Below the pieces are notes generated by a model. The model was not told the DNA's origin and searched no databases. It worked only from the letters and a program-made list of their open reading frames with translations. The position numbers and the translations under genes were made by a program. 64,000 nt of DNA from Holacanthus passer (lineage: Eukaryota; Chordata; Actinopteri; Pomacanthidae), in NCBI GenBank assembly GCA_025331565.1, contig JAFREQ010000026.1, forward strand, positions 1,488,001-1,552,000, written 5' to 3'. This document shows, one piece after another, positions 25,501-37,377 of this stretch; the stretch's first letter is position 1; every line of letters begins with the position of its first letter.

Positions 25501-28500
25501 AGAGTAATGGATACTTGGATTTCGTCCCTGTGGGTGAAGGTCTGAATCTGAGTGTGTGTGTTTTTGTGTGTGTAAGACTCACCTGCACATAACCTCGTGT
25601 GTAAGCAGGACTCTGCACATTTCTGGATTCTTGTTTTGGCCTTCATACGATATGGGCTGAGAGGAGGAAATAAGGACCAATGGGACAGATTCAGTTTCAT
25701 GTAGAATCAATTAAACTCTCACTTACATAGCCGCGGGTTAAATCCCCTTTGAGAAGACTTAAGGACAGTTTACCAACCTGTTTAGTGACAGAGTCAATTA
25801 GTCGTGCATAAAGATCCTGCTCTGTACGAACCCCTGCAAAAAGAAAACACAGAAATTGGTTATCAATAACTTTAAAAACTCATTTTAGGCATGAGAGGAT
25901 TTTACTAAAGTGAAGCACATTCTCCAAAAAAACAGAATATACGATCTCTTGCCCTGCTAGAAATTATTTTTGTGCAGATAACCTCCACATTATTGGACAA
26001 TAGTGAATGAAGGCCAATTCAGCCGATGCCTAATTAGAAAATACTACATAACCATAAATGAAGCACGTGAAAGTGGCCTTAAACTGCTAAACCGACTCTA
26101 ACCAGTTGATAGAAAAGTACATAGAGCCGAGGATTCTCAAAATAAAATTGAAAGATTTATGACATTTTTCTTTTTTTATCTCGAACTCTAGACAAGCTCT
26201 CAGAAGAAGCATTGAACTCTGTCCAGCCAACATGGAGAAATAAGATTGGCATGCAGTTCATATTTTCTCTCTGATGGCTTCTGAGGGGATTGGGAGTTAT
26301 TTGATGTCTAATGATTATTAGTCATGTTGTGCTTTGAGGCCAGAATTTACAACCCCATTCTCACGATTTGTCAAGCTGCTCTTTTTTTTCGGTTATTTTT
26401 CATTTAACTTTGATTTATTCCTGACGTTTACTTGACTGAGTGGAGATTAGAGTCACACACCAACAGGTAAAATAGTACCCGATCAGTTTGTTAAAGGAGC
26501 AAACGTCTTTTTAACGCAGTTTTTCGCTTCTATGTAATCAGGTAAGTGTGATTTCCAGAAACACCTGAACCTCTGGATGCTTCAAAACCTCCGCTGTAAA
26601 TCACACAAGAGAGGGAAACGACATGTAATGAATTGCTTCTTGAGAGAAGAGCGCCTTATCCAAGGATTTTTTTATAGAGACTTTGGAGAGTATTGCTTTT
26701 AAAATGTGTTCCTCTCATCAAAGTCTCGATTGAGATGCCTTTGATATCGCTTGGGGGAAGGGGATGAGAGGAGGGGATGTAGAGGAAGTGCTTTTGGTGT
26801 GCTTGTATGTACGTGTGTGTGTGTGCGTGCGTGTGTGTATGGAGGGTGTATGAGGGGGTTGCTCTGGAACATGTCTTTTATCTTCTCTCCCATGGGTGCC
26901 ACTGTGATGGCAGAGTAGGGGCAGCAGTGGCTCATGGGAACCAAATTTCTCTGTGTATCCCCGGATCTGATGTGGAAGCACCATGGGGGGTTGGAGGAGT
27001 TGGAGGGGGATGAGGGGTGGTGGTGGTGGTGGTGGTGGTGAGGGGGGGTTAGGGTGGGGTGGCAACATGTACCTCATTTCTCCATACATGGGCCCAGAAG
27101 TGGCTCCATGCAGAGCCGGATGCTGACTTGTACAAAGCCAGTGATTAGATGATGAGAGGTAGGTCATTCATGAGGCAGGGGAGGGTGTGGAGGAAGATTA
27201 GTTAAGTGGAAAGGTGTGTGTCACGTTAGCACGTTGGTGTCACCGGTGACCTTTTTTAACTCCTGTTACATGCAGGCCTCAGCGCCTTTATCTAAATGAT
27301 CAAATTAGACACCTCAAAGGGCAAAGAATCAACCCCTAATCTGAGAGCTCGCGTTTGACTCACCGTTGCTGTAGAGGAGCTGCAGCTTGTAGTGTGTGCC
27401 ATTGTTGGTCTTTTCTCCCGTCTGCTCCTTGGAAAAGAGAGGACAGACACACAGACAAATGCGGGGCATGCAGTTAAGCACATTTGGGGCACAGATAAGC
27501 ACAGCCGAGCATCAGTGAGTCTCTCCTAATCCTGCAGCTCGTCCTTCCCCGGGAGCAGCGTGGAGATCAGAGGGTTGTAGGCTCAAAGCCCACGTGGGAC
27601 CCCTTCGATGTGCTCAAGAGCCGAGCGCTTAACCTTGAGTCGGATGTTCTTTGTAGAGGTTGAACTATCATGTCTGATACGAACTCCTAAAAACCTTATG
27701 ATCAAATGCAGCGGTCCTCCTCGCAATAAGGCTCTACAGGCATGGCTATATGTGCATGTGTGTGCGTGCAAAGTGTGTCTCAGCGAGTTGAAAGTATTGT
27801 ATGTGAGACTGAGCAGCAGTCGACCTTGACAGAAAAACTTCCTTTCCACTATTCCTCCTTCCCCCCCAGGCTCTCCACTATAGCCTCTCACTTCTTCCTC
27901 CCCCCTCCTCCCTTCTCTGTCTCTTGTTCCTTCTCTTTCTTTCTCTTCCTCTACCTCTACTGGTCTTTCTAAGTGGTCTCAGAGGAATGCTCTCTGGTCC
28001 AATAACCCAGGAGGCTGGCATCACAGAGACGAGAGCGAGAGAGGAGGAGAGAGAACGAGGGAGGCTGGGGAGGTAGAGAAACTGGGAAAAGGAGACAGTT
28101 GTGAAGAGGGAAGAAGAAGAAGTGGGGAAATTAAGATTCATGAAGATAAGTTGGAAAGTAACAGAGTTCAAAAGTTAATATCAAAAGTGAGATTGAGACT
28201 TAACATCAGGAGATAGATGGAGGCCTGGCTTCATAAGTTTTGTAAATATACACAGAGGAACATTTATTTCGCCATGCCATCGCTCTACCTCTGCATAATT
28301 ACAAAGCAAAAACAGATGCCAGGGTAACCATGCAGAAAATGAACTCCTCCACAGCCGTCATATTACTCCGCTGGCCTGTGTGGCACAAAGGGGAGCACAC
28401 TGACAGCTTTCAGGACCGGCATTAGCACCGCCGCCCGCCCTCTCCCTCCCAACCCTGCCCTCGAAATTGACTGCAAAACTATGTTTGAACTTCAGTTGAC

Positions 28501-31278
28501 AGGACGGTGTCCTCTTGTCGCTCTCACAGGGGGAGAGCCGCTGCCAGTTTAGATTGTCGCTCCCCCTCACCACCAGGCAAAAACATCCATCAACACTGGA
28601 CATAAGGCTCCCACTCCAGGCAGTCTCCCCATCTCTAGTCTCTTTCTAACTCTGTCTCCACACTGCACCCTTCCTTATTTTGGTCTTGTCCAACCTGAGG
28701 AATCCGGCTCCCCCCACAGCAGTATTTAGAGTATGGGTGGGGGGGGGGCATGAAGGAAAAGAGACTTTGATGATTAGTTCACTGTATAACTTAACAGGAG
28801 CAAGCATAATTTGCATTTTAAAAAGTAGTGATGTCCTCCTAATGAGGCAAGCTGCTAATTAGTCATTAGATATTCTTTTTCAATCCCACATCATCAGCTC
28901 ATTGAGGGTAAAGCTTGTGTAAACATGTAGCCGTCAGCTGTTCGATATGCTTGGCTTTGCTGCGGATGGGGGAGATCAAGTTGAGCACCTGGTTACAGCT
29001 GAAATACTGTATATTACTGAGACATTCTGTTGCTGTTATTATTCACAGTTTTACAGCAGCTATTGCTTCAGATTTATGCTTTTAAAAGAACTGTGAGACT
29101 GAAAACTGTGCAGTGGATTGATGGCATCCTCAAAATAAAGCGTTCAGAAGCACTCACACACCTTGTCATGTTCAACAAAGTCCACAAAGGCAGTCCTCTC
29201 CACCTCCACAGGTTGGCCGTGTCTGTCATAGAGCGCCAGGACAAAGTGGAAGAAGTTGGACTTGCGGAGATTTGAAGGCGGCTGCTTCTCAAAATGAGCT
29301 CTTGACAAAGCAACTCCACTGAGGACACAACAGGAAGAGGCAGTCAGCTCACACACACACACACACACAGTCATGGTGTTAAAGACATTCATATTGTGTT
29401 TAATAAGCTGATTTATACTGTTAAATATAATGTTTGCTTTTCATTAAATTACAACCTAAAAATGTCTATAGTCCACTGGTTGTTGAAAATATTTCTAACA
29501 GAAAACTGTACAAAACAAAAATTCAAGACCAGACACTTTTTTTTGCAGTAGATTATTAAAAATAAATTAATATCAATCTAAAATATGTTTGATTTACTGA
29601 CTCTTTAAAAGCAGTTATTAAAATATTAAAATCATTTTTTCAAAAGCATTTAATGTCCCACTGGAAGTTTTTTTATTCTCCAGGATTTAAGGCCTTCAGT
29701 TTATTCATACAATAATTATCAATCATTTACAAAAAAAGCAGCAAACAAAAAATAGAGATAATTTATTAATTATATCTGTTTTTCCAATAACTTGAAGGCT
29801 GTTTTACCTGTGCAGAAAAAACTAGTATGGTCTAAAAAATTACACACAGACCAAAGCAAAAGGAGAAACAGGCAAAGCAAAACTTGTTGAAACTGTTTTA
29901 CATTGAAAACTGAAAAGTGAAAAACAGAATCAACGCTTTTGACAAAGATTGATTTTGGAGCATCTTGGATAAAAATGTACAACAAACTACTGACTGTTGC
30001 ATTAAAATAAATGAAAGATTTAGACACTCAAAAGAGACTCTGAGTCTTTTATCTCAAATCAAACAAGGTGAATAAATGTGCACATGAGAGTCTGTGGAGT
30101 ATTTCAGTAAATTTAACTTCAATCTAAAATTATCTATTTTTGTGTCTTTTCATAAAACTCAAACTTGAGTAGATCAGGGATTTTTTTTTTCCTGACAGCG
30201 TGAATGTTTCTTTTAAGAACAAAGAAAAAAGGCCGAGGAAAAATTTGACTCTTTGAGTTATGAGTTTTCTTTTTATTATTTCTTAAACACTAAGATCAAA
30301 ATATTTAACAACACATTTTAACTATCAAACAACTACTTCATGGTATCAAATAACCAAAATACAGCACGAAAAGCGCCTTTGTTGTATCACATCGTACAGT
30401 AATTATTATTTATTATTTATGTCTATTTAGATAGTTATTATGAAATTTATTTTTCTTGAATTTGCGCTTGACTGTTTATATGTTTTCTAAACTTTGGACA
30501 CACTCAGTTTGAGAACGATGATGTGTGTGTTGGTAAAGAGATGAAAAATGTGAAGAGGATGATTGAACATCTGGAGGAAAACAGTCCAGCAGAAGAATGA
30601 TTGAACAATAGAAAACCGCTCACTCCTGTTGATGTAAATGTAAAGTGTGTGTGAGGATAAAAGTGTCTGAGCTGCCAGATGAAAAACATCATCTATAATA
30701 GCTGCTCTGTAATAATATATTTATCTTCAGGCACATGGAGGTTTTCACAGAACTGATCTCAGATTAAATTGCAAAAACCAAATACATAAGTTGACCTTTT
30801 GAATAAGTGTAAATTGTGTGTGTGACTGAAATAAAGTTCTGATTATTAGTTTTACATTTTTAGGCCACATAACCAGAACTTTCTTTTCATTGCTTTAAAA
30901 ATAATAATAAAATCAAGTGTTGGTCTTTCATCATACTTTTAGATTTTTTTTTTAATAAGTTTGACTCTTGGCATGTTTTGCAACAAGTAGTTCCTGTTCT
31001 TAGGTTAAATATGCACACATTATAAAGCACATTGAGCTCCTGATGCTGCCCATGAAAATAAATTATGTCACGTTACTAACAAGCTGGTGAAAAGAGCATG
31101 TGAGTGATAGTCATGTCAGCAGATCCACCGGGTTACTACTGTACCTTTGCGCCGCCACGTTCGCGTCCACGACCCCGACATTACGCACCCACGACCGGAC
31201 CGGATCCATCTCCTCTGCAAGGTTCCTCTCTTTTAATCCGCTCACTTCTCGTATCAGATGCTCCTGGATCCCGAACAT
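3281..31278 (-). CDS. ebf2: Early B-cell factor 2 (COE/EBF transcription factor), 16 coding exons
   Basis: Nuclear DNA-binding transcription factor of the COE family, known for roles in neuronal, adipose and skeletal differentiation. Exons in transcript order: 31278-31145, 29318-29162, 27427-27364, 25833-25778, 25656-25583, 24225-24157, 8465-8384, 6896-6755, 5579-5449, 5219-5093, 4987-4899, 4787-4722, 4175-4001, 3916-3734, 3658-3488, 3312-3281. All junctions are GT-AG and phases agree, giving 1752 nt (583 aa; mammalian EBF2 is about 575). Residues 1-250 hold the DNA-binding domain with the COE zinc knuckle H157-x3-C161-x2-C164-x5-C170. The IPT/TIG domain follows (about 260-345), then the helix-loop-helix with its duplicated LLKRAAD helix (about 346-420) and a Ser/Pro-rich activation tail ending MTGLVVPPM. 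The paralogue call rests on [37 protein letters not shown] and [11 protein letters not shown], which I recall as EBF2-type. The ATG begins MFGIQ and has an in-frame TAA directly before it. The segment between RRARRLEP and ATPCIK ([13 protein letters not shown]) is variable among paralogues. Confidence 0.93.
5933..6454. mobile_element. MITE, hAT-like, of a common teleost family (in an ebf2 intron)
   Basis: A 522 bp element between ebf2 exons 8 and 9. The left end starts CAGTGTTGG and the right end finishes CCACGACTG, an imperfect terminal inverted repeat. Internally it carries the many AAGTA/TACTT-type motifs (AAGTAAAAGCAG, TACTTGAGTACT) that mark a very widespread fish non-autonomous element. 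No coding capacity and no convincing 8 bp target duplication were found. The superfamily is assigned from memory of the consensus. Confidence 0.7.
7130..7320. promoter_or_regulatory. Candidate conserved intronic element with two CATATG E-boxes
   Basis: Higher-complexity stretch in the ebf2 intron between exons 7 and 8, with identical E-boxes at 7143-7148 and 7230-7235 in otherwise non-repetitive sequence. Proposed as a bHLH-responsive element by motif content only. Confidence 0.2.
10725..10860. promoter_or_regulatory. Candidate conserved non-coding element with octamer and TAATTA sites
   Basis: A non-repetitive block in the large ebf2 intron with a perfect POU octamer ATGCAAAT (10764-10771) and two homeodomain-like cores in ATAATTAG and ATAATTAAT (10821-10850). 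The motif mix resembles neural developmental enhancers. Conservation cannot be tested here. Confidence 0.3.
13650..14080. mobile_element. Degenerate copy of the AAGTA-type fish MITE
   Basis: Shares internal segments with the reverse complement of the common fish element also seen at 5933-6454, notably CTCAAGTAAAAGTATTCA near the left and CTGAAATGCGGTGGAGTAG near the right. Ends are eroded and boundaries approximate. Confidence 0.5.
15050..15590. repeat. Purine-rich (G+A) tract in an ebf2 intron
   Basis: About 540 bp in which the plus strand is overwhelmingly G and A, with runs such as GGGAGGGAAGGAGAGAGG. The opposite strand yields Ser/Leu/Phe/Pro-rich open frames of up to 167 codons that are artefacts of this bias. 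Confidence 0.6.
16545..16589. repeat. (AC)n microsatellite
   Basis: About 22 uninterrupted AC units in the large ebf2 intron, with a shorter interrupted AC run at 16430-16461. Confidence 0.95.
21197..21428. mobile_element. Fragment of a hAT-like fish MITE
   Basis: Contains GAGCTGGAAACAGCAAATG, then CTTAATAAATGACC, CAATCGATTATCA and a terminal TTCAGCACTA. These are recognisable pieces of the AATCGATTA-rich non-autonomous hAT family common in fish, and the element at 58568 appears to be a better-preserved relative. The left boundary is uncertain. Confidence 0.45.
24561..24586. repeat. (CA)n microsatellite
   Basis: About 13 CA units in the ebf2 intron upstream of exon 6. Confidence 0.9.
27015..27039. 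repeat. (GGT)n trinucleotide repeat
   Basis: Eight tandem TGG/GGT units within a G-rich block in an ebf2 intron, between exons 3 and 4. Confidence 0.85.
28740..28930. promoter_or_regulatory. Candidate intronic regulatory block (TAATTAG/TTTGCAT motifs)
   Basis: Non-repetitive sequence in the ebf2 intron between exons 2 and 3 with ATAATTTGCATTTT and CTGCTAATTAGTCATTAG, i.e. octamer-like and homeodomain-like cores. Tentative; motif-based only. Confidence 0.25.
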
Positions 31279-31800
31279 TTAAGCCCCGTCTCGGTCTTTT
31301 CGGTGCACTTTTTTTGAACTTGAGACAAAAAGCTGACTTTGGAGAGCTGAAGCACAACAGAAGGTCCGAATCGAAGGAGCCAGGACGCACAGCTTCACTG
31401 AGCCGTGAGGCAGAAAACACCGAGGCTGTGTGATGCTTCAGGAGGCGTCTCTACAAGAAATCCACTCACACTTTCTTTTAAGGTGATGATCACGCGTATA
31501 TCCCTCCACTAACTGCGAGCATTGTCCACGCGCAAATCTTCTGCGAGCGCACGCGACCACCTGCTCCTCCTGCTCAGGTGATTCTTCAAAATGTGAGTGT
31601 GAGGAAAGTCTTCCTTTGTAAGGGGGCCGGATCGGATCAAAACAGTTGATCCGAGGTCCAGGGAGCTCGCAGTGAGCCGCTGTGTGGAAGCATGAATGAG
31701 AGTCTGAGCCGGGATGGAGCTGGAGGAGGGGCCTTGGTGCCATATGGGGGACCGATTGTTGAAATGGATGCTCTCATTGGTGTAAAGTGCATCCGTTGTT
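31279..31800 (-). promoter_or_regulatory. ebf2: ebf2 5' untranslated region and proximal promoter (approximate)
   Basis: Sequence directly upstream of the ebf2 ATG on the minus strand. It is richer in CpG than the surrounding DNA. An in-frame stop immediately precedes the ATG, so the protein cannot extend further. No clear TATA box was recognised, so the start of transcription is not placed. Confidence 0.4.
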
Positions 31801-32159
31801 TGGACTTGTGCCAGATTCAGCATCCAACCAGTGACTCCTGGAGCAAACTTTAACACACGTAAAGTTGGAGCAGGATGGCAAGACAGAGAAAAGACGAGAT
31901 TTTAAACAAGTTGGTGCAAAAAATAACGCAAGAAATAGAGTTGTATTATTGTTATTTGGTGTGAAATGGAAATGAAAGCTCCTTTGTGTGCGCATGCTTG
32001 AGAAGAGCTTTACAATCAATAATATTTAGCTTTGAAATTATCCAAACAAACAAAGGATTATTTTCCTCACATCGTGTTTTATATTCATTTTTAATCATCT
32101 CTGTATGTTTTAATTGTTCAGATGCTTCAGTAACTTGGTCGGAACAGAAATCCCTGTTC

Positions 32160-33000
32160 GGCCCATTCATTCAAGTCAGAGTTGAACGCACGTGCGCTCC
32201 GGACATGCGCGCATTCAGCAGCTCGAGCGTCTGGATCCGCTGAGGAGGCATCGCATCACTGTCAGCCGCCACAAAGGCCGTCTGCTCGGCCCATCAATCT
32301 CCGCCAGCAGCCCGCAGCCCTGCTCTCTGATTGGCGTCTGGACCGATGCCTGACAGGCCCCGAAATTAGTTCTTAATCAATACAACAGAGCGTCTAATCA
32401 AACACAAACTGCTCATGAAATCAGATACACGGTGGTGAAGCTGGATATGGCAAATGATCCATAGAGGAAAATAAATGTGTGGATATAAAAGTAATCATTT
32501 TGAATGCAGTTTAAAGTTTATTGAGCTGCTCATTTGTGTAATTTCATGGCTTAAAGAGTTCCTGACAAAAACATCTGCACTAAACTCAAAAAAGTGCACA
32601 AAGACAATTTCTGCTGTTTTTTTTGTCAAATTCATAAACACATTTTATATTCAGCAATGTTTTGTGTTTGATCTAATGCTTTTACTCATTTCTTGCAGAA
32701 TAAAAAAAATAATTTCCACTCCTCTTCTTGTCTGGAAATGAAGTTTTTTTTATTTTTTTCCAGCCCTGTTTTTTTCTTTCTTTCTTACAGATACCATTGT
32801 CTCTGTGTGGAGTTTGTGCGCCCTGGACAATGGATGTAAATCTCCCCCCTTGCATCCCGCCTCAGCCCACCATCTGCCAGCGCGGGACAAAGTCAGATGT
32901 TCCCCCAATTATGAGAGCAGTCCTGGGGAATCCTGCTGCCGAGTCTCCGCCCTGCGTGTCGCCGGCTCCCTCACACACTTCCCCCTGACGTGACTGACAG
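32160..33000. promoter_or_regulatory. CpG-containing upstream blocks of ebf2, candidate regulatory DNA
   Basis: Two GC- and CpG-richer islands, about 32180-32350 (with ATTGG, an inverted CCAAT, near 32330) and about 32815-33000, in otherwise AT-rich DNA. Short open frames here show no recognisable protein family. I read them as upstream regulatory DNA rather than genes. Confidence 0.3.
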
Positions 33001-34095
33001 CTTTGCTTAACCATGAAAAATCTACATGTGATGACACACTTTAATAAAAATTCCACCACTCGCTGCAAAACTTCCAGGCGGATGTTATGAAATGCAGAAA
33101 CCATGAACGAAACCACGTGAACCACATGAAGGCAGAAAGTGCAAACATGCAATTTTTACCTAATTGTGCGGGATGTTCAAAAATGTAATCTAATGAGAAT
33201 TTAATTTGTGCTCAGCCTGACAGACACCACATCTGAGGTGAGTCATCAAATGCATTTATAGGTGAAGCTGATCAAACAGGTTTCTGATATCACAACATGA
33301 GTGTTTGATTTCAGAAGGAGTGAAGGAAGTCACGTGCGTACTTTTATTCGATTTCATCACAAGCATATGTATTTATATTCTGTATTCATTTATTTGTGTC
33401 AAAAGAAAGTTTAACCACTAATCAAAATTGTATTCGTGCATTAAATAAAGATTTTCACCTGTATATATTTAGCTCATATCGCTACAGGGGTGTTGCACAA
33501 ATGTCAGGACCCTGTGCACAGACATTAACATGGGCCTCTGTCTAAATCCATGCAACTCATTATCTTTGTTTGCCCCTTCTCACATCCAGTCTCCTTTTTC
33601 CTCCCAGTCACTTTCTATTAATCTGTATTGTATGAATCATTTAATATGTGACTTTATGATTGTCATGCTCAAAGTTGTTATCCTCCAATCTGAGCCCGTG
33701 CATTTGTCGTGTTTTGCAGCTGATTGCATGTTGCAGAGCAGCTTCAGCCCCACAGGTGTGAGAGGCTCTGCGTGATTATCGCGACCTGCTCAGACAGCAA
33801 GTCTCAATGTGTGGCTTTTATAATTTGGTGAAGCGGAGAGCCTGGGTGAAAATGGGGGGATTAGTCAAAACCACAAACGTCTTTCTAATCAATTTAACCC
33901 ACTGAGACGGTCAGCCCGTATGTTTTTTTTCTTTTTTGGGTGGGGGGGTGGAGGTGGAGGGGGATCAGTGACTGCTAAACCAAACAATGGGGTATCGTGT
34001 GCCGCTCGTCCTCTCCAGCATTCCCCTGCTCCCATGGGACCCCCAGAGCCACTCTCTGTGGATGGCACAGTGTCCAGGAGGTCAGGAGGGGCGTG

Positions 34096-34096
<1 letters not shown>

Positions 34097-34126
<30 letters not shown>
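34097..34126. repeat. (GT)n microsatellite
   Basis: About 15 uninterrupted GT units upstream of ebf2. It creates spurious Cys/Val open frames. Confidence 0.95.
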
Positions 34127-34129
<3 letters not shown>

Positions 34130-34227
34130 CAGCTGGTTCCCGTCCCTCCTCTCTCCACGGTGCAGAAAACAACAGAGCTAATGCGACCCACAACGTCTCC
34201 TATCGATCCTCATATATTGCACACTCG

Positions 34228-34256
34228 TTTTTTTTTTTTTTTTTTTTTTTTTTTTT
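34228..34256. repeat. Poly-T tract
   Basis: A run of 29 T residues. It could be the reverse-strand poly-A tail of a lost retroinsertion, but no body is recognisable next to it. Confidence 0.9.
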
Positions 34257-36235
34257 GTTTGTTTGCTTATTTAGGGAAAGCTCCAGATCCCCTGGGGAGT
34301 GTCAGCATGTGCAATTAAAACAGAGTGGCCTCCTTCTTTAGCCTTGTTCCTTAATATCAAAAAAACATCATCTGCACAACTTTTAACAAACATTTGGATC
34401 CATGTCTAATTCAAGGCCTGTTGGAGTTTAAACATTTCCCAAATAAATGTGAATTATTAGAAGGATAAATGCAACAACTAGAGAATCTCAGAATAACACA
34501 AAATACATCATACAAACATTGATGGAGTAAAACTGTCACAGAAGTTCAAAAGCTCCTCCTGAAGATCACAATATTTGGCTCCTGTTACAACAAAGCTTTT
34601 TCACCAGTTACATAAAATGAGACACTTTATTTTTTTCTGTTTTTGGTGTATTAAGTCTATAAAAAAGCCAATGCCATTTATATGTTATTTATTGTGTCAT
34701 GCCACATTGAAAAACACCAAAATACTGCTGTGAAGTGAACATGTGTCAGACCAGGTCAGAGCTTCTTACATATAACATTGCAGTCACACACACAGAACTT
34801 CTGTGCTGATAAAAGTCAGTGAGTCACTGGTGCTGAAATAGTCACATCTAAATGAATTGCTTTCATTATTAATTATTATTATTAAGAGCACATGTGGTTT
34901 TGCTGCCATGAAATGTGCTACAAGTTCATTTAAGGAATTAAGCAGTTGTCTAGGATGCATTGATCCTAGTGCACATTAAAACACATGCTGAAATAACTGC
35001 AGATATGAAGCTCATCCTGGCTTCCATAGTTTGTCCATTGTTAACTATAAAACTCATTGACATTTGTTCTTCTATGCTGGTTCTTCAAATATAAGAGGAT
35101 GTCTCACCTCCAAGTGACGAAGAGCTGAGCATGAATTCACTCCCACATAATAACTCATATTGCATCCTGGCTTGCGGCAATACAGATGTGCTGCAGGTAA
35201 AAACCACTGAATGTTAGTTCACTGTTATATCTTATATCTATTCAACTTTTACCTGTTTTCAGGCTGACATCTTTATGGCATACTGTGAATTGTTTGCACA
35301 GTAAGTCCTTTGTTCGTGAAGATAGTATGATTTTTATGATCTGCACTATTTTCAGGATTTGTTAAAATGCAAACTTTGCTTTAGAGTGAAAATAATAATA
35401 ATAACTCACCAACTCCTCAACTAAGTTTTTCCCAACTGGGTCTTTGTAATATGAAGAGGTTGAGGGAAAACAAAGTTCTTAAATTAAGATATTACAGATA
35501 CAAAATAAAAATGATTATAAAAATGAGTATAGGCTACATCTACAAATCAACAGCTCAACTTGAAAACCAGGATTATGTGCTGTATGTAGTGGAGTAATTG
35601 TAATCACTCAAATATCAGGGTTGTGCCCAATTTCCTGTCAAAAAAAATTATATGTCAGCGCCATCTACTGGTGTGGTTAAGAACTTCATCAACAGTGGTT
35701 TTCTGTGTTTTATATCATCAAGGATTTCATTCAGTCAGAGGTCAATTTGTGCGACATTTATTTATTCATGTCAAACTTCAAGTGACTCAAAGTCTTAGAC
35801 TTAAACAGATGTTCCAAAAGTCTGTTGCAAATTACACCTATTACAATTGTAGCTCATTTCAAGATGATATGACAGTTTACATTAATTTGCCACATACAAT
35901 AAAGTTATTAATTCAAAAGAATGATAGTGAAAATAATAACAAAAAAATACAAATCAAGTCAGACAGTGCATGATTTTCACATTGTTTTTCAGTTAATTAA
36001 GAACAAAATATGTAGAATAAGCTTTGTGCTGTCTTTTACATTTCTGGAACACTATAATATTCCTTCAGTTAAGACAAAACCTTTAAATAGTCAAATAATG
36101 CCACGGGTTTTTAAACATTGTGCTTTTCTGTCAGCAAGGTCCACTACAAAAAAAGACCATTCCGAGATGGTATTTTGTCTATAATTACTTCCCCATTTAT
36201 AATTCCTATTAGTGCATAGAGATCAGTAACTTCAG

Positions 36236-36350
36236 TGGAAATTGGTGCAATGGAAATTTTATGTATCTAGCACATTTCATTACTCAATGTGCTTTACATT
36301 GAAAGACAAAATATTAAAAAAAAATAGACGCAGACATAAATAAAACAATA
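36236..36350. mobile_element. Short non-LTR retroelement tail-like fragment
   Basis: Contains ATCTAGCACATTTC followed by CAATGTGCTTTACATTG and an A-rich end with AAGACAAAATATTAAAA, a pattern seen at countless 3' ends of LINE/SINE-type fragments in fish. The family is not determined. Confidence 0.4.
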
Positions 36351-36754
36351 TAAGCATGAGTAAAGTAGAGAAACTGAATTAATGAAGCATTAACCCACCG
36401 TGCATTAAACAAACCACACAGCAGTGAAAACCCAAAAAACATGAACACAATCAAATTGAATCAAATGTGGACAGTGTCGTGATGGACCTGAAGTCAGCTG
36501 TTGAGATAAAAACGCTCTAAGTTTTGATATTTTTAACATATCAACAAAATCGGAACATTTCAACCTGAGAAATCAGAAAATTTTGGAGCATCTGTGTGGG
36601 TGTTCAGGGTCATTATTACTAGTGTAGTGCAGAAAGCTGGACTGGAAAGTGGGTAGTGTGATTATCCCACACTATTGGGCGCATTTAACAGCATATTAGA
36701 CTAAATAACTGATCAAAACAGACTTTTTACAGTGGTTTGAGGATAGGATGTTGT

Positions 36755-36771
36755 GGGTTAGGGTTAGGGTT
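36755..36771. repeat. Short telomere-like TTAGGG repeat
   Basis: GGGTTAGGGTTAGGGTT, under three units, 16 bp beyond the stop codon of peroxidase 1. Too short to be a real interstitial telomere; noted because it lies in the probable 3'UTR. Confidence 0.7.
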
Positions 36772-36786
36772 ATCAAGAAGAGTCTC

Positions 36787-37377
36787 CTAATCACTGAACA
36801 GCAGATGCCCTGAGAAGATGCTGTCTTTGGTCAGACCATTGAAACCTTCTTCAGACAACAAAAAGACCTTGTCTCCCCTCTCAAGCTTAACATACACACT
36901 GCCACTGGCTGTGATGAAGCCATTCTGCCGGGTGGTGAACGAGTGCAGAATCAGATCGCTGTTACGCATCAGATCCACGCGGGCTGAACGCTGGTTTACG
37001 GTACAATAGAAATGGAACTCGTAAATACCTGGATGCTCACAGGTAAAATACCCTGTCTCAATGTCATAGCTGTCCTGTCCATTGTAGATGACCTCACGGA
37101 AGATGATGGGCTGGCCGGATTTGGGGAAGTTGTTGCCCAAGCGTATAGAGAAGGCAATTTTCTCTGTGGTGCCAGCAGGTCCAGGAGGTCCAGGAGGGCC
37201 TGACAGACCACGTGGTCCTCTGGGTCCTGTGTGGAAAAAAAAAGAGTACCATTATACCACAGAACCTTTTTATTGCAGTATTTTAAAGTAATACTAATCA
37301 ATTTAAGTAATTATGTAAATTAGTACAGGAACCGGTAGATTTACCTGGTCGTCCAACGGGTCTATCTGAGCCGTCTC
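36787..37377 (-). CDS. Collagen-like plus C1q exons (13 and 14) of peroxidase 1
   Basis: Exon 13 (37377-37345, 33 nt) and exon 14 (37226-36787) are both entered in phase 1, matching the phase-1 donor of peroxidase exon 12, across introns of only 90 and 118 bp. They encode GDGSDRPVGRPGPRGPRG-type collagen triplets and then a C1q fold with TGYFTCEHPGIYEFHF, GFITASGSVYVKLERGD and SIFSGHLLFSD at the end. There is no start codon with a signal peptide here, so an independent C1q gene is unlikely. C1q domains trimerise, so the enzyme may form trimers or higher oligomers (inference). Confidence 0.88.

Larger units (their letters stand above)
33001..36786. other. Intergenic DNA between ebf2 and peroxidase 1
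   Basis: AT-rich, with no exon I could support on either strand. It contains a GT microsatellite (34097-34126), a 29-base T run (34228-34256) and a retroelement-like tail (36236-36350). Confidence 0.6.

Noticed and set aside
3281..31278. Identity as ebf1, ebf3 or ebf4
   Set aside because: N-terminal and zinc-knuckle diagnostics ([40 protein letters not shown]) fit EBF2 better.
31181..31420. 79-codon minus-strand open frame over the ebf2 start
   Set aside because: It is a different frame from the true ebf2 exon 1, which begins at 31278.
36755..36771. Interstitial telomere
   Set aside because: Fewer than three TTAGGG units; expected by chance and not a fusion scar.
36787..37226. A separate C1q-like gene downstream of peroxidase 1
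   Set aside because: No signal peptide or start in place, very short introns, and matching phase-1 junctions tie it to the peroxidase.
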